DNA from: Amycolatopsis nigrescens CSC17Ta-90
GTDB lineage: Bacteria; Actinomycetota; Actinomycetes; Mycobacteriales; Pseudonocardiaceae
Direction: 5' to 3'
Length of the DNA: 64,000 bases
Assembly: GCF_000384315.1 (NCBI RefSeq)
Contig: NZ_ARVW01000001.1
Location: forward strand, 6,865,001-6,929,000
A program made the position numbers and the translations under genes. Below the pieces are notes generated by a model, which saw only the letters and a list, made by a program, of their open reading frames with translations, did not search any database and was not told the origin of the DNA. How positions within the stretch are numbered: position 1 is the first letter of the stretch; every line of letters begins with the position of its first letter. This document shows, one piece after another, positions 62,225 to 64,000 of this stretch.

Positions 62225-62820
62225 CCAACTCCGCGAACCGCAGGGTGACCGCGAACCTGGGCCTCACCCTCGACGGGCGGTACAACGGTCCCGGCGGTCC
62301 CGGCGACTTCAGCGCGTTCGCCCCGTATGTCACCACCGAAGTCGCGCGCGACCAGCTGACCCACATCTGGGAAGGCGCGACGACCGCGCTGCTCGGCCGG
62401 CTCAACGCCGAGGGATTCATGGGGTACTGGCCATCGGTCGCCGCGGACGAGAACGCCGATCCGCGTGATCGCGGCTACGCGAAGTGGTTGGTGGACACGG
62501 AAAAGGTGGTCCTGTCGAGCACCATGACCGAGCCGCCGTGGGAGCGCACCCGAGTGCTGAACGCCCCCGCCGCGGACGTGGTCACCGACCTCAAGGCCAC
62601 CGGCGAGGGCGACATCCTCGTCAACAGCAGCGCCAGTGTGATCAAGGCGCTGCTCTCGGCGGACCTGCTCGACCGGCTGTACCTGATGATCTTCCCCGAG
62701 ATCGCCGGGGGAGGGCAGCGGCTGTTCGACGACGGCCTGCCGGCTACGAAGTGGACGCTCACCCGCCAGGAGACCGGCGAACTGGGCGAGCTGGCCATGA
62801 TCTACGACCGCGCCCGGTGA
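62221..62820 (+). CDS. Dihydrofolate reductase-like (RibD C-terminal) protein
   Basis: A 199-aa NADPH-dependent reductase fold: VTANLGLTLDGRYNGPGG, GRLNAEGFMGYWP, KVVLSSTM, LKATGEGDILVNSSASVIKALLSADLLDRLYLMIFPEIAGGGQRLFDDG (in parts). Substrate unknown. Translationally coupled to the ArsR-SRPBCC regulator. Overlaps the convergent PTS gene by 19 bp. Confidence 0.87.
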   Translation: MTNSANRRVTANLGLTLDGRYNGPGGPGDFSAFAPYVTTEVARDQLTHIWEGATTALLGRLNAEGFMGYWPSVAADENADPRDRGYAKWLVDTEKVVLSSTMTEPPWERTRVLNAPAADVVTDLKATGEGDILVNSSASVIKALLSADLLDRLYLMIFPEIAGGGQRLFDDGLPATKWTLTRQETGELGELAMIYDRAR

Positions 62821-64000
62821 CGGTTGCCGCTTTCCGTGGCAGGGGCGCCGTCGAGCAGGTCGTCTTCGCGGCCGAGGGTCCGCAGGTTCCACTTGATGAT
62901 CACAAAGCGGAAGAGGAAGTAGTAGATCAGTGCGTAGACCAGCCCGATCGGGATGAGTAGCCAGGCCCGGCTGGCTGCTTCGTGGGTGGAGTTGAGTGCG
63001 AAGTCGATGGCGCCTGCGGAGAAGGAGAAGCCGAGGTGGATGTCGAGTGCGTTGACCAGTGCCATCGAGATACCCGTCAGCACCGCGTGGATGAGATACA
63101 ACGGCCATGCGACGAACATGAACGCGAATTCGATGGGTTCGGTGATGCCGGTGAGGAAGGAGGTGAACGCGGCGGCGATCATCACACCGCCGACGACCTT
63201 CTTTTGGCTGGGTTTGGCGGTTTGCCAGATGGCGAGTGCGGCGGCGGGTAGGGCGAACATGAAGATGGGGAAGAACCCGGTCATGAATGCGCCGCGGGTG
63301 GGGTCGCCCTCGAAGAATTGGGTGAGGTCGCCGCCGTCGAAGATGAACCAGACCGGGACGTTGAGCAGTTGGTGCAGGCCGATCGGGATGAGCAGCCGGT
63401 TGAGCATGCCGTAGATTCCGCCGCCGACGACGGCGTTGCCGGTGACTGCTTCACCGAGGGCGTGGATGCCGTCGTTGACTACGGGGAAGATCAGGCCGAA
63501 GACCACACCGATCAGGAGTAGTGCGAAGGAGTTGATGATTGGCACGAATCGGCGGCCGCCGAAGAACGCCAGGTAGGGCGGCAGTTTGATGCGGTGGAAC
63601 TTCTGCCAGAGGATCGCGGTGACCAGGCCGACAATGACGCCGCCGAGTACGCTGAAGGGCCACTTGATCGGCTGGAGCCACCACTTATCGTCGAACCCTT
63701 CGAGCTCGTCGATCGGTGCGAAGACCTGGACCACGCTGTTGAACACGACGAAGCCGACTACGGCGGCGACACCGGTGGAGCCGTCGCCTTTACGTGCGAA
63801 ACCGACCGCGATGCCGACGGCGAAGAGCAGGGGCAGCCAGTTGAACAGCCCAACGCCCGCGGCGCCGAGCACGGCGGCGACCTTGTCCCAGCCGAGTCCG
63901 TCCTTGCCCAGCAGGTCGTCCTGGCCGAGACGGTTGAGCAGACCGGCCGCGGGCAGTGCGGCGATCGGGAGCATCAGGCTGCGGCCGAAGCGCTGAAGGC
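62802..64000 (-). CDS. PTS EIIC permease, GlcNAc/glucose type (5' end beyond window)
   Basis: The 3' part of a sugar PTS membrane component: RSLMLPIAALPAAGLLNRLG near the N-terminus, GLHQLLNVPVWF, and the EIIC hallmark GITEPIEFAFMFVAWPLYLIHAVLTG (in parts), with about ten helices. The frame stays open to position 64000 (LQRFGRS before the first Met), so the gene is truncated by the window edge. No fused EIIB is seen after the permease. Probably N-acetylglucosamine uptake as in Streptomyces NagE2. Confidence 0.88.
   Translation of the reverse strand, partial: LQRFGRSLMLPIAALPAAGLLNRLGQDDLLGKDGLGWDKVAAVLGAAGVGLFNWLPLLFAVGIAVGFARKGDGSTGVAAVVGFVVFNSVVQVFAPIDELEGFDDKWWLQPIKWPFSVLGGVIVGLVTAILWQKFHRIKLPPYLAFFGGRRFVPIINSFALLLIGVVFGLIFPVVNDGIHALGEAVTGNAVVGGGIYGMLNRLLIPIGLHQLLNVPVWFIFDGGDLTQFFEGDPTRGAFMTGFFPIFMFALPAAALAIWQTAKPSQKKVVGGVMIAAAFTSFLTGITEPIEFAFMFVAWPLYLIHAVLTGISMALVNALDIHLGFSFSAGAIDFALNSTHEAASRAWLLIPIGLVYALIYYFLFRFVIIKWNLRTLGREDDLLDGAPATESGNRHRARS

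Overview
The window is GC-rich throughout, with GTG starts, ATGA/GTGA overlaps between genes, several likely leaderless genes and TTA codons confined to few genes. This is the style of a high-GC actinomycete. The gene content (furA-katG pair, DUF222/HNH protein, OvmZ-like zinc protein, SARP regulator, type II polyketide synthase) suggests Pseudonocardiaceae, perhaps Amycolatopsis; the genus is inference. I saw no rRNA, tRNA or CRISPR array.

Layout. 1-6.3 kb: the furA-katG peroxide-stress operon on the minus strand; divergently, two aminoglycoside-modifying enzymes (an APH(6)/hydroxyurea-phosphotransferase-type kinase and an AAC(3)); a DUF222/HNH protein; and a 187-bp decayed IS5-type remnant. 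6.3-16.4 kb: a secreted Asp-box propeller protein, an operon of three flavin monooxygenases with a divergent TetR and two matching 18-bp operators, and secreted hydrolase-like and phytase-like proteins. 16.5-19.2 kb: iolB plus a DeoC/LacD-like aldolase (inositol catabolism) with a divergent GntR. 19.2-22.9 kb: a secreted HEETH protein, a TerC membrane protein, a cupin and a lipoprotein. 23-31 kb: two TetR-controlled divergent units, one with an esterase and a pair of ABC half-transporters, the other with an MFS exporter and a siderophore-interacting flavoprotein. Both have striking palindromic operators.

32-54.3 kb is the centre of the window: a type II polyketide cluster. The order cyclase - KSalpha - KSbeta/CLF - ACP - ketoreductase - aromatase/cyclase is that of angucycline clusters such as jadomycin. 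It is followed by a PgaE-type FAD hydroxylase, a CtcP-like flavin halogenase, an F420/Ddn-type reductase, an MFS exporter, a hemerythrin-like protein, a flavin reductase, an ABM monooxygenase, a complete acetyl-CoA carboxylase (fused carboxyltransferase, BCCP, biotin carboxylase), a cation/proton antiporter, two NmrA-type proteins, a MarR regulator, a methyltransferase and a SARP activator. The expected product is a halogenated, oxidised and possibly methylated angular or linear tetracyclic polyketide. The carboxylase supplies malonyl-CoA, the flavin reductase supplies FADH2 to the halogenase, and MFS plus antiporter suggest self-protection. No phosphopantetheinyl transferase, malonyl transferase or sugar genes are present. 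Both cluster regulators (MarR and SARP) carry a TTA codon early in the gene, pointing to bldA-type control. One NmrA-type gene starts with ten 15-bp tandem repeats that copy its own start region.

54.3-64 kb: a secreted protein of unknown function, an SMP-30 lactonase, a TetR/P450 divergent pair, a Uma2-type nuclease-fold protein, a TIGR04141/DUF6119 protein, a small membrane protein, an ArsR-SRPBCC fusion regulator coupled to a DHFR-like reductase, and the 3' part of a PTS EIIC permease cut by the window end.
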